From contig DASPQV010000011.1 in NCBI GenBank assembly GCA_035624785.1, forward strand, positions 36,896 through 100,895: a stretch of 64,000 nucleotides of DNA. Reading direction: 5' to 3'. The number at the start of each line of letters is the position of its first letter. Positions within the stretch are counted from its first letter, which is position 1. The notes below the pieces were generated by a model, which was not told where the DNA came from, ran no database searches, and saw only the letters and a program-made list of their open reading frames with translations. The stretch is from JAJZNI01 sp035624785 (lineage in GTDB: Bacteria > Chloroflexota > Dormibacteria > Aeolococcales > Aeolococcaceae). This document shows, one piece after another, positions 11,313 to 21,210 of the stretch. A program made the position numbers and the translations under genes.

Positions 11313-12643
11313 GATGACCGGTACGGGAGCGGGAAGCGCCGGCACAGCTCGAGGCTCTGCCGCCGGACCTCAGCCCGCACCTCCTCATCGTGGAACCGGC
11401 TCAGCATGAGCTGGATCAGGCCGGCGATCTCGACCATCTCCGGCTCGCGCATGCCCCGGCTGGTCACCGCCGGGCTGCCCAAGCGCACCCCGTTGGGATT
11501 GAAGGGGGTGCCCCCATGGCCGGGGAAGACGTTGGCGTTGAGGGTGATGCCGACGCTGTCGAAGGCCGACTGGACCGCCCGGCCACGCAGGCCGAATGGA
11601 CGGAGGTCGATGACCATGAGGTGGTTGTCGGTGCCGCCGGTGGTCAGCACGCAGCCGCGGTCCACCAGACCCCTGGCCAGGGCGGCGGCGTTGGCCACCA
11701 CCTGGGCCGCATAGGCCCTGAACTCCGGCTGGGCGCACTGATGGAACATGACCGCCTTGGCGGCGATGGCGTGGAGCAGCGGCCCTCCCTGGTTGCCCGG
11801 ACAGACCGCCTTGTCGACCGCCTCGGCGTACTGGGCGCGGCACAGGATCAGGCCGCCCCAGGGGCCTCGGAGCGTCTTGTGGGTGGTGAGGGTGACGAAG
11901 TCGCAGTACGGCACCGGGGAGGGGTGAGCCCCGCCCGCCACCAGGCCGGCGAAGTGGGCCATGTCCACCATCAGCATGGCGCCGACCTCGTCGGCGATCT
12001 CGCGGAAGGCGGCGAAGTCGAGGAAGCGGGGGTAGGAGCTGTACCCACCGAGGATCAGCTTGGGCCGCACCTCCAGAGCCCGGCGCCGCACCTCGGCCAT
12101 GTCCAGGCACCCCGTCGCCTCGGAGACGAAGTAGGGCTCGAAATGGTAGAGGCGGCCGCTGAAGTTGACCGGCGAGCCGTGGGTGAGGTGACCACCCTGG
12201 TCGAGGGCCATCCCCAGGACCGTGTCGCCGGGCTGGAGCACCGCAGAGTAGACCGACATGTTGGCCTGGGAACCCGAGTGGGGCTGGACGTTGGCGTGCT
12301 CGGCTCCGAAGAGCGCCTTGGCCCGCTCGCGGCAGAGGTCCTCGACCTGGTCGACCACCTGGCAGCCGCCGTAGTAGCGCTTCCCCGGCGTCCCCTCCGC
12401 GTACTTGTTGTTGAGCCAGGAGCCGAGCGCCTCCAGCACCGCCGGCGAGGCCAGGTTCTCGGACGGGATCAGCTCGAGGGTCTCCTCCTGGCGGCGCAGC
12501 TCCGCGTCCACGAGGTCGGCCACCTCTGGGTCGGTGGCCCGCAGCCGCGGCTTGTCGGCGAACGACCCCACGGGCGTATCGGCATGGAACACGGCGGCGC
12601 CGGTCGCCGAACCCATCGGGATCGCGGTGTACTGCTCGGTCAA
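11309..12643 (-). CDS. glyA: Serine hydroxymethyltransferase
   Basis: PLP enzyme interconverting serine and glycine while charging tetrahydrofolate with a one-carbon unit. The 444-residue protein has the substrate loop LIPSENLASPAVLEALGS, the YAEGTPGKRYYGGC block and the PLP-lysine motif TTHKTLRGPWGG. The TTG at 12643 is chosen because GGGAG lies 6 bases before it; the ATG at 12616 is the alternative. The frame is open far upstream, but that part lies over the ywlC gene and is not coding in this frame. Confidence 0.95.
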   Translation of the reverse strand: MTEQYTAIPMGSATGAAVFHADTPVGSFADKPRLRATDPEVADLVDAELRRQEETLELIPSENLASPAVLEALGSWLNNKYAEGTPGKRYYGGCQVVDQVEDLCRERAKALFGAEHANVQPHSGSQANMSVYSAVLQPGDTVLGMALDQGGHLTHGSPVNFSGRLYHFEPYFVSEATGCLDMAEVRRRALEVRPKLILGGYSSYPRFLDFAAFREIADEVGAMLMVDMAHFAGLVAGGAHPSPVPYCDFVTLTTHKTLRGPWGGLILCRAQYAEAVDKAVCPGNQGGPLLHAIAAKAVMFHQCAQPEFRAYAAQVVANAAALARGLVDRGCVLTTGGTDNHLMVIDLRPFGLRGRAVQSAFDSVGITLNANVFPGHGGTPFNPNGVRLGSPAVTSRGMREPEMVEIAGLIQLMLSRFHDEEVRAEVRRQSLELCRRFPLPYRSS

Positions 12644-12672
12644 GGTCAGCTCCCTCTGCGCGGCTGGCGCGC

Positions 12673-13257
12673 TCACCCTCCCAGGTGCCGCCGAAGCGCG
12701 GTCGCTGGGACCGGACCCTCGCGCAGCACCCGCGGAGGCGTCGACGTCAAGTCGATGATAGTCGAGGCCATGCCGGAACCGGGACCACCGTCGACCACCC
12801 CGGCGCAGGGCGGCCGCGCCATCAGCAGGGCCTCCTCGGCGGTGCGCGGCGGGGGCCCTCCGTGCCGGTTGGCACTGGTCGACGCGACCGGACCGCTCTG
12901 GCGCAGCAGGTCTCGAAGCAGCGGATGGCCGGGGACCCGGACCATCAGGCTGGTGCCCGCCCGGGGAATCAGCAGCCGGCGGGGCCCCGCCGGGCAGATC
13001 AGGGCCAGGGCTCCGGGCCAGAAGGCGTCCACCAGAGTGCGGGCAGTGGGGCCAATCTCCACCAGCCCGTCGAGCTGCGAGACGTCGGCGGCCAGCAGGT
13101 TCAGTTCGAGGTGAGGCGGCCGATCCTTGAGCTCGTAGACCGCCTCGATCGCGGCGGGGTTGGCGGGATCGCAGGCCAGGCCGTAGACGGTGTCGGTCGG
13201 CACGATCACGACTCCCCCGGAGCAGATGGCGGCGACGGCCTCCTCGACGGTGATCAT
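12673..13257 (-). CDS. ywlC: L-threonylcarbamoyladenylate synthase (t6A37 tRNA modification)
   Basis: Makes threonylcarbamoyl-AMP from threonine, bicarbonate and ATP for the universal t6A37 modification of tRNA. At 194 residues it is the short TsaC/YrdC-domain form with no Sua5 extension. Visible motifs are the N-terminal PTDTVYGL, the KDRPP-type loop (family KxR), the WPGAL block and the STSAN loop. Its start overlaps the prmC stop by 4 bases. Confidence 0.93.
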   Translation of the reverse strand: MITVEEAVAAICSGGVVIVPTDTVYGLACDPANPAAIEAVYELKDRPPHLELNLLAADVSQLDGLVEIGPTARTLVDAFWPGALALICPAGPRRLLIPRAGTSLMVRVPGHPLLRDLLRQSGPVASTSANRHGGPPPRTAEEALLMARPPCAGVVDGGPGSGMASTIIDLTSTPPRVLREGPVPATALRRHLGG

Positions 13258-14132
13258 GGCCGGACCTCGACCACCCGCGGCAGGCCGGCGAGGTCGTTGG
13301 CCACCGCGACCGTCGCGTCAGGCCAGACGCTGCGTGCCATGTCGGCGACCAGGCCGGCACGGCGGCTGTCGACCTCGACCCCGATCCAGCGCGCCCCGGG
13401 GCAGCGCTCGGCGACCGCGGGAAAGATCACCCGGTAGGCCTCGAGGCCATCGACACCCCCGTCGAGAGCCACCCTGGGCTCGAACCCCAGATCACGAGGA
13501 AGTCCTTCCAGCTCGGCGGTGGTGACGTAGGGGGGGTTGCTCACCACCAGGTCGAGGTCGGCCACCAGGCCCTTCTCCCAGCCGCCCTCGACGAGGAGGA
13601 CCCGGGAGGCGACGCCCAGGGCGGCGGCGTTCTCCGCCGCCACCGCCAGGGCCTCCGGGCTCACGTCGCAGCCGAGAACGCTGGACTGGCCCAGCTCCGC
13701 CGCCAGGGTGCAGCCGATGCAGCCGCTGCCGGTGCCGAGGTCGGCGATGCGGACCTCCCCGTCCCGCTCGCGGGCGGCCCGCAGCGCTCGATCCACCAGG
13801 GTCTCGGTCTCCGGCCTCGGCACCAGGACGGCCGGGGTGACCCGGAAGCTCCGGCCGAAGAACTCGCGACACCCGACCAGGTGAGCCACCGGCTCCCCCC
13901 TCCCCCGCCGGCGGAGCAGCTCACGGACCCGGTCGAGCTCGGGGTCGGAGAGCGGCCTGTCGTACTGGAGGTAGAGGTCGAGCCGGCTCAGCCCGACGGC
14001 GTGGCCGACCAGCAGCTCGGAGTCGAGACGCGCGCTCGGGCTGCCCCTGTCCCTCAGGTACCCGGTGGACAGCCGCACCACCTCGATGACGGTGCGCGCG
14101 GCGACCGGCCCTCTCGGCGTGGTCGAGGCCAT
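13254..14132 (-). CDS. prmC: Peptide chain release factor N5-glutamine methyltransferase
   Basis: Methylates the GGQ glutamine of release factors RF1 and RF2 using S-adenosylmethionine. From the ATG at 14132 it has 292 residues; upstream in-frame codons would add a poorly conserved N-terminus into the divergent intergenic region. The SAM-binding DLGTGSG is at 131-137 and the substrate motif NPPY at 199-202. Its target gene prfA lies nearby but is separated by an oppositely oriented transporter. Confidence 0.95.
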   Translation of the reverse strand: MASTTPRGPVAARTVIEVVRLSTGYLRDRGSPSARLDSELLVGHAVGLSRLDLYLQYDRPLSDPELDRVRELLRRRGRGEPVAHLVGCREFFGRSFRVTPAVLVPRPETETLVDRALRAARERDGEVRIADLGTGSGCIGCTLAAELGQSSVLGCDVSPEALAVAAENAAALGVASRVLLVEGGWEKGLVADLDLVVSNPPYVTTAELEGLPRDLGFEPRVALDGGVDGLEAYRVIFPAVAERCPGARWIGVEVDSRRAGLVADMARSVWPDATVAVANDLAGLPRVVEVRP

Positions 14133-14215
14133 GAGCCGCAGGCTAGCCGATGGCACGCCTGCGGGACGGGCCGCGGGCGCGTAGTCCCCCACATCGGAGC
14201 CGTACAGTGACCCCC

Positions 14216-15640
14216 ATGGCGACGATGGATGTCGCGGTTCCACCGGCGCGGCAGACGGGGTGGGACCGAGTCGGGGTGGGCAGGCTAACCCTGCTCAGCC
14301 TCTACTGGGTCGCCATCGGCTGGCTCTGGAACGCCCTGGGCGCCCAGGTGCTGCCGCCGGTCATCACCGGGATGGTGGGGCAGGCACACCAGGGCACGGC
14401 CCTCTCCCTCCTCGAGAGCTTTGGCACCCTGGTCGCGGTGGTCTGGCAGCCGGTGGTGGGGGCGGTCTCCGATCGCACCCGGCTCGCCTGGGGGCGGCGC
14501 CGTCCGTACATCGCCGCCGGCGCCACCGGCTCCTCGCTGTTCCTGGTGCTGATGGCCTTCGTCGGACCCTACTTCTGGCTCCTCGCTCTCTACTACTTCC
14601 TGCTCCAGGTGTCCTCCAACACCGCCCAGAGCCCGTACCAGGGCCTCGGCCCCGATGCGGTCCCGGAGAAGGAGTTCGCCAAGTTCAGCGCGTTCTATGG
14701 GATGGGCAACCTGGTCGGCACCCTGATCGGCTTCCTGGTCACGGGCATCTTCACCGGCGCGGGCGCATACAACCTCGCCTTCTTCACCATGGCGGCGGTC
14801 CTGCTGCTCGCCATGGTCATGACCGTCACCCTGGTGCCGGACCGAGGCCGGCCGGACGCCACCCTGCAGCACGGCCTGGCGGAGGTCACGGTGGGCACCT
14901 TCCGGATCAGCCCGCGCCGCCACGGGGCATTCCTCTGGTTGCTGGGGTCGCGGCTGCTCATCCTCATGGGCATCGTCGGGCTGGAGACCTACGCCCAGTT
15001 CTTCTTCAAGGACGTCTTCTACCCGGGAAGCTCGACCACCCTGACCGACCACGCCAACAGCGCGACCACCGACCTGCTCGCCATCATCGTCGTGCTGGCG
15101 ATCGCGGTCTCATACCCGGCCGCCCGGCTCTCCGACCGCTGGGGCCGCAAGCCGATGGTGGTGGCCTGCGCGCTGCTCGGGGCGGTGGGAGCCCTCGGCC
15201 TGGTCTTCTCCCATTACACCATCCTCCCCCACGCGATGACCGCCCCGCTGGCGTCGATCCTCCACATCCCCGGCGGCCTCGCCCAGGTGCTCTGGTTCGG
15301 GGTTCCCATCGGGATCGGCATCGGCGCCTTCCTGACCGTCGACTGGGCTTACATGATCGACCTGATCCCGGCCGCGGAGGTCGGCCGCTTCCTGGGCTTC
15401 TCCAACATCGCGACCGCCGGCTCGGGGATCATCGCCCGGCTCATCGCCGGGCCGATCCTGGATCACTTCAACGCCGGCCGTCACATCCTCGGAGAGCTGG
15501 GCGGCTACCCGGTGGTGTTCGGGATGTTCGTGGTGTACTTCGTGGCCGGCATCGTTCTGGTCCTGCCCGTGCCCAACCGCCGAGGTCAGCCGCGAGCCTC
15601 CGCGGCAACGGAAACGCAGCCCAGCCGCAGCGCTCCTTGA
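14216..15640 (+). CDS. MFS sugar transporter (SLC45/GPH-like)
   Basis: Twelve-helix major facilitator protein of 474 residues. The loop 2-3 signature SDRTRLAWGRRRPYIAAG and the matching LSDRWGRK in the second half are clear. The first signature resembles SLC45/GPH-type sugar:cation symporters (family knowledge); the substrate cannot be read. The ATG at 14216 is preferred over 14150, which would add about 22 basic non-hydrophobic residues. It is transcribed divergently from prmC, with only 83 bases between them, and convergently with prfA. Confidence 0.85.
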   Translation: MATMDVAVPPARQTGWDRVGVGRLTLLSLYWVAIGWLWNALGAQVLPPVITGMVGQAHQGTALSLLESFGTLVAVVWQPVVGAVSDRTRLAWGRRRPYIAAGATGSSLFLVLMAFVGPYFWLLALYYFLLQVSSNTAQSPYQGLGPDAVPEKEFAKFSAFYGMGNLVGTLIGFLVTGIFTGAGAYNLAFFTMAAVLLLAMVMTVTLVPDRGRPDATLQHGLAEVTVGTFRISPRRHGAFLWLLGSRLLILMGIVGLETYAQFFFKDVFYPGSSTTLTDHANSATTDLLAIIVVLAIAVSYPAARLSDRWGRKPMVVACALLGAVGALGLVFSHYTILPHAMTAPLASILHIPGGLAQVLWFGVPIGIGIGAFLTVDWAYMIDLIPAAEVGRFLGFSNIATAGSGIIARLIAGPILDHFNAGRHILGELGGYPVVFGMFVVYFVAGIVLVLPVPNRRGQPRASAATETQPSRSAP

Positions 15641-15724
15641 TCTCGAAAACGCTCCCCTCCGGATCGCGGAAGCACGCCCGGCGACCGCCGATGCGGGGCT
15701 CCGGTGAGCCCGGACGGTCCACCC

Positions 15725-16813
<1,089 letters not shown>

Positions 16814-16906
16814 TCCGGCCTGGATTCTCCGCCAGTCCCGGGGCGGCGCGCCCGCCGAAGCGGCCTCGTCCGGACCCTCGACGCGCCCGGGCCAGCCCGG
16901 CTGCCC

Positions 16907-17884
16907 TCACGGGACGACGGCGGCGTGACCCTCCGCCACGACCTGATCCCCCCGCATGGCCGCGTTCAGGGCGGCGATGGCCACCTCCATCTGGGCGTCG
17001 TCGGGCTCGCGGGTGGACAGGCGCTGAGCCGCCAGCACCGGCACCAGCGCGGCGCGCCCGAAGGCGGTGCCGCGGATCCGGGCGAGACCGCGGATGGCCT
17101 CGTAGGACAGCCCCGCCACCACCGGGATGAGAGCCACCTGGCAGGCGATCCTGATCGGCCAGAAGAGCCAGCCCAACGGGGTGAAGACGATCACGCTGAC
17201 CAGGGCAACCACCACCAGGAAGCCGGTGCCGCAGCGGGGGTGCAGCCGGCTCGCCCGTCGGACGCTGGCGACCACCAGGGGCGCCCCGGACTCGAGGCAG
17301 TTGATCGCCTTGTGCTCGGCGCCGTGGTACTCGAAGACCCTGCGGACGCCGCGCATCAGGCCGATGAGCCACAGGTAGCCGAGCAGGATCGCGGCGCGGG
17401 CCACGCCCTCGAGCAGAACCGCGCCGACCGACTGGGGAGCGCCGCGACGGATCAGCGAGGACACCAGGAGCGGAAGGCCGATGAACAGCGCGAGCCCGAA
17501 TGCCGCCGACACCGCGACCGTCGCCCGCATCGCGCCGGCGCTCAGCTCGACGTCCTCGCCAAGCTGGACGTTGGCCGACCACTGCAGGGCCCTGAAGCCG
17601 AGCCCGAGCATCTCGTAGAGGCTGGCCACGCCCCTCAGGAAGGGAAGCTTCCAGAACCTGCTGACGTAGACCCGGGAGCGGAGGGCCTCGGAGAGCACGG
17701 TGATGGTGCCGTCGGGCCGGCGCGCAGCCACGGCGAACTGGCGCCGTCCGCGCATCAGCACACCCTCGATGACCGCCTGGCCGCCGTAGAAGAAGGGCGC
17801 CGGGGGCGCGCTGGCGGCGTTCACCGCGGCGGTGATCAGGATGTCAGCCAGCGAGGGCCGACGCTGCCGCTCCACCCGGACCAT
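16907..17884 (-). CDS. DUF1385 family membrane protein
   Basis: Conserved protein of unknown function often found beside prfA or rpmE in Gram-positive and Chloroflexi-type genomes. From the ATG at 17884 it has 325 residues. The family start GGQAVIEGVLMRG, the central EYHGAEHKAINC block and a HPRCGTGFL block are present, with several membrane helices between. The conserved His/Cys residues suggest metal or cofactor binding, but no activity is established. It lies between rpmE and prfA on the same strand. Confidence 0.88.
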   Translation of the reverse strand: MVRVERQRRPSLADILITAAVNAASAPPAPFFYGGQAVIEGVLMRGRRQFAVAARRPDGTITVLSEALRSRVYVSRFWKLPFLRGVASLYEMLGLGFRALQWSANVQLGEDVELSAGAMRATVAVSAAFGLALFIGLPLLVSSLIRRGAPQSVGAVLLEGVARAAILLGYLWLIGLMRGVRRVFEYHGAEHKAINCLESGAPLVVASVRRASRLHPRCGTGFLVVVALVSVIVFTPLGWLFWPIRIACQVALIPVVAGLSYEAIRGLARIRGTAFGRAALVPVLAAQRLSTREPDDAQMEVAIAALNAAMRGDQVVAEGHAAVVP

Positions 17885-17984
17885 GGTACTCGGCGATCGG
17901 AGCGGCCGAACCAATCGCCGACAGATCGCGCTTCGGGCGGTCCACTCCCGGGGGCCCATGCCCGGGCCAGGTCCGCCCGAATGG

Positions 17985-18203
17985 TCAGCGGCGGGCCGCC
18001 GTCCTCGCCGCGGCGCGGCGCCGGAAGCGCTCCACCTGACCGCCGGTGTCGACGATCCGCTGGGTCCCCGTGAAGAACGGATGGCAGACCGAGCAGACCT
18101 CGGTCTTGAGGTCGCGCTGGGTCGACCCGGTGGTGAAGGTGCTGCCGCAGACGCAGGTCACCACCGCGTCGGCGTAGAAGTCAGGGTGCTTGTCGGCTTT
18201 CAT
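17985..18203 (-). CDS. rpmE: Ribosomal protein bL31, zinc-binding type
   Basis: Large-subunit ribosomal protein. The ATG at 18203 gives 72 residues beginning MKADKHPDF. Four zinc-ligand cysteines are present as CVC and CSVC, so this is the zinc-containing (C+) form rather than the zinc-independent paralogue used under zinc starvation. It starts 7 bases after the radical SAM gene and is probably co-transcribed with it. Confidence 0.95.
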   Translation of the reverse strand: MKADKHPDFYADAVVTCVCGSTFTTGSTQRDLKTEVCSVCHPFFTGTQRIVDTGGQVERFRRRAAARTAARR

Positions 18204-18210
18204 GGCATGC

Positions 18211-19518
18211 TCAGGTCGCGGGTGGGAACGCGGCGAGCATACCACGGGCCCTCCCCCAGCCAAACTCGGGGCGGGCGAGCGGGCGGGTGAAGTTGCCGTG
18301 AGCGACCGCCGGCAGCCGCTGCCTCACCAGGGCCAGCGCCGCGGCCATGCCGATCCCCGGCCCCATCTCGGGCAGCTCGCTGGTGAGCCAGTCGTGGTCG
18401 ACGTTGAGAGATCGCCACTGGATCTGCCGGACACCCATCTCCTGGCAGGCGGCGATGGTCAGCTCCAGCTCCGAGGGCACGTCGGTCAGCCCGGGGAAGG
18501 TGAGCAGGTTGAGGCAGACCTGGCCGCCGGCGCGTTCCATCAACCGGCCGCATTCGATCACCTCCTCGAGCCCGTAGCCGATCGGCCGGTAGTAGGCCCG
18601 GAACACCGGGTCGCAGAAGGAGATGGCACTGATCCGTACCGAGTTGCAGCCAGCCTCGATCAGCCGCTGGAGCACCCGGGGACGGCTGCCATTGGTGTTG
18701 ATGTGGATGGTCGCCCCAGGATGGCGCGCCCGGACCGCCCTGGTCGCCTCGACGAGCGCCCGGCCCCGGGTCAGCGCCTCCCCTTCACAGCCCTGGCCGA
18801 AGGAGATGATGGCCGCCTCCTCGCCGTCCAGGAAATAGCCGGCGAGCTCAGCCATCTCGGCGGCGGTCGGCGCGAAGCCCATCCGCTGCTGCGGGGAGGG
18901 GACCGCCCCGTCGCTCTGCAGGGAGATGCAGCCGAGGCAGTCGGCGTTGCAGGCGGGGGCTGCCGGCAGCGCGCCCTCGTAGCGCCGCAGGAAGGTGTTC
19001 TGGGCCGTGTAGCACCGGTACTCCTGGGCGCAGCGGGACAGATGGTCGACCAGGCGGTTCCGGGGCAGGGCGGTGCGGGCGGCGGCCACGGCGCCGGGGA
19101 GCCGGCGGGGCCACGGTCCGCGGCCTCCGTGGCGACGGGGCTGCCACCACTCGAAGGAGTCGGTGCGGAGAGCCGCCGCCACCAGCTCCCCATCCCTCTC
19201 CCCCACCGCGGCGTAACCGAAGAGGGGCAGGCGGCCGGCGGCGGCGGCCGGCCGCGACGCTGGCACCAGGGTTCTCAGATAACCGACCGGGAGCACGGCG
19301 GCCACCGGCAGCCATCTCTGGTCCAATTCGACCGCTCCACCCCTTGCGTCGAGGCCGATCGCCCTCCGCCCTGGCAGGTGCGCAATCGTCGCTCCCCCGG
19401 GCAGCGCGATCGTGTCTGCTGCGGCCAGCGGGAGGAGAGCCCGCCCCGAGCGCGCCGCGGGCCGCAGGCCCCCCCAGACTCGGAGGGCGCCGGAGCTGTC
19501 GGCGACACAGAGCCGCAT
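18211..19518 (-). CDS. Radical SAM protein of unknown function
   Basis: Contains a canonical radical SAM cluster motif CxxxCxxC at Cys190, Cys194 and Cys197, followed by a conserved block around FGQGCEGEAL (residues 240-249) likely to contribute to SAM binding, then a TIM-barrel-like C-terminal half. Residues 1-180 are a separate hydrophobic/beta-like region with no recognised domain. Similar uncharacterised proteins are known in Firmicutes and Chloroflexi. The ATG at 19518 gives 435 residues; the open frame further upstream enters the divergent promoter region and is not expected to be translated. It is 7 bases upstream of rpmE. The product of the reaction is unknown. Confidence 0.82.
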   Translation of the reverse strand: MRLCVADSSGALRVWGGLRPAARSGRALLPLAAADTIALPGGATIAHLPGRRAIGLDARGGAVELDQRWLPVAAVLPVGYLRTLVPASRPAAAAGRLPLFGYAAVGERDGELVAAALRTDSFEWWQPRRHGGRGPWPRRLPGAVAAARTALPRNRLVDHLSRCAQEYRCYTAQNTFLRRYEGALPAAPACNADCLGCISLQSDGAVPSPQQRMGFAPTAAEMAELAGYFLDGEEAAIISFGQGCEGEALTRGRALVEATRAVRARHPGATIHINTNGSRPRVLQRLIEAGCNSVRISAISFCDPVFRAYYRPIGYGLEEVIECGRLMERAGGQVCLNLLTFPGLTDVPSELELTIAACQEMGVRQIQWRSLNVDHDWLTSELPEMGPGIGMAAALALVRQRLPAVAHGNFTRPLARPEFGWGRARGMLAAFPPAT

Positions 19519-19677
19519 GTCAGGAGTCTGCGCAAAACCGAGCCCGGACCGAGTTAACCGGAACGTAACCCCGAGGTCGGGCGTCGCGTATGTATGGATG
19601 TACGCTTCGGATCGGTGGCACGTGACGGGTGCTTTCCGACAGCACCCGGCCGCGAGCCGGCCTCCGGGAAATAGGAG

Positions 19678-21210
19678 ATGGGCCCTCGCTTCCGCCGCCG
19701 GCAGAGCCCCGTCTCGGGGCCTCGACCGACCGCGCGCCCGGCCTGGCCGGTGCGCCTGATGCGGCGCGTTGGCGCGGCGGCTCGCGCCCACGCCGCCCTC
19801 ATATCGGCGGCGGCCGCGGCCGCCCTCACCGGGCTGTCCGGCTGGCTTGCGGGCCCGAGCCTGCAATCGTGGTTCGTGGCCATGGGAATGGATGCCGAGC
19901 GGGGTGCCCTGCTCGCCTCGGTGGTCCTGGTCACCCTGGCCACGGCGGTGGTGGCGGCCCTGTCACGGCAGTCCGGGGCCACCCGCCTGGGAGGGCTGGC
20001 CGGCTTCGTCGGCATCCAGGTGGTGCCGTTCCTGATTCGGGCCGCGACCACGCCGCCGACCCCGGGGCTGCATGCCACCGCCGACATCCTGGGTTGGGTG
20101 CTCCAGCCGCTCGGGATGCTGCTGCTGGCCGCCCTCGCAGTCGTGATCGGCGCCGCCCTGGGAACCGGGCTGGTCCGCGACCTCTCCCGGCTGCGGGCGC
20201 TGCTCGGCCGGCGTCGTCTCTGGCCGGCGGTCCCCGCGGCGGCCGCCATCCTGGTCATCGCGGGGATGGCCGCGAGCACGGCCCTCCAGGACGGTCCGCT
20301 GAGCGCTCTCGTCGACTACGGGGCGAGCGCCCCCACCGCGTCCAGCACCACCCGTCCCGACTCGCCGAGCAGCAGCCCGCAGACCGGGACTTCGCAGGCT
20401 GAGACCCCGGTCCCGACGCCGGACCTCACCGCGCTGCGGCAGCTGCCGGGACGGATCCAATCCGTGGTGATCGGCGGCCGGCTGGTGGTCGTCTACGTCC
20501 CCGGCATCTACGACGCGGACCCGTCACTCCGGCTCCCGGTGCTCTACCTCCTCCACGGCTCCCCGGGTGATCCCGAGGAGTGGCTGGGCAACGGCGGCCA
20601 GCTCCAGGGAGTTCTCGATCAGCTGATCGGCGCAGGCACGGTGCCGCCGCTCCTCGTCGTCATGCCGGACGGCAACGGCACCAACAGCCAGGACACGGAG
20701 TGGGGCGACGTCGCCAACGGGGACATCGAGAGCTGGCTGGTCGACCAGGTGGTCCCCGCGGTCGACGGCCAGTTCCGCACTCTGGGCTACAGCTACCAGG
20801 GCATCGCCGGGCTGAGCAGCGGCGGATTCGGGGCCATGAACCTGGCCTTCCGGCATCCCACGGTGTTCTCCTGGGCGGGCAGCTACTCCGGGTACTTCAC
20901 GGCCCGCGAGAACATCTTCGGGTCCAAGACCGCGGCCAACAGCCCCCTCGACACCGCGGCCCGGGTGCCGGTCGCTGACCGCATGCCCATCTATCTGGGA
21001 TACGGCGCTGATGACGGGATCAGCGCTGGAACCAACCAGTTCGCCAGCGTCCTGAAGAACCTCGGCTGGCCGAAGGTGAACGTCCAGGAGGTCCCCGGTG
21101 GCCATGGGTGGGAGGCCTGGCGGGCGGAGGTCGTGAACAGCCTCACCTGGCTGGGGCAGCTCTGGGGCGCCCAGCCGTGGGCGCCGGTCACGTCACGGGT
21201 AACCGGCTAG
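19678..21210 (+). CDS. Membrane-anchored alpha/beta-hydrolase esterase (esterase D/mycolyltransferase-like)
   Basis: 510 residues. The N-terminal 200 contain about five membrane helices (roughly 40-60, 77-96, 105-122, 137-160, 183-201), followed by a Ser/Thr/Pro linker and an esterase domain from about 255. The GLSSGGFG nucleophile elbow puts the catalytic Ser at 380; Asp445 or Asp446 in YGADDG and His476 in GGHGWEAW complete the triad. The linker places the hydrolase domain outside the membrane. The stop codon abuts the start of the next gene, an MprF-like synthase, so the two are co-translated. Substrate unknown; a lipid- or amino-acid-ester role is inferred from context. Confidence 0.83.
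   Translation: MGPRFRRRQSPVSGPRPTARPAWPVRLMRRVGAAARAHAALISAAAAAALTGLSGWLAGPSLQSWFVAMGMDAERGALLASVVLVTLATAVVAALSRQSGATRLGGLAGFVGIQVVPFLIRAATTPPTPGLHATADILGWVLQPLGMLLLAALAVVIGAALGTGLVRDLSRLRALLGRRRLWPAVPAAAAILVIAGMAASTALQDGPLSALVDYGASAPTASSTTRPDSPSSSPQTGTSQAETPVPTPDLTALRQLPGRIQSVVIGGRLVVVYVPGIYDADPSLRLPVLYLLHGSPGDPEEWLGNGGQLQGVLDQLIGAGTVPPLLVVMPDGNGTNSQDTEWGDVANGDIESWLVDQVVPAVDGQFRTLGYSYQGIAGLSSGGFGAMNLAFRHPTVFSWAGSYSGYFTARENIFGSKTAANSPLDTAARVPVADRMPIYLGYGADDGISAGTNQFASVLKNLGWPKVNVQEVPGGHGWEAWRAEVVNSLTWLGQLWGAQPWAPVTSRVTG

Noticed and set aside
11313..11345. Longer wecA-like start (GTG at 11345)
   Set aside because: It would overlap glyA by 37 bases and adds Pro/Val residues before the first helix; the GTGA overlap at 11312 is the usual coupled form.
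12644..13360. N-terminal extension of glyA
   Set aside because: The open frame overlaps ywlC and prmC and its sequence is Arg/Pro rich; a ribosome-binding site supports the start at 12643.
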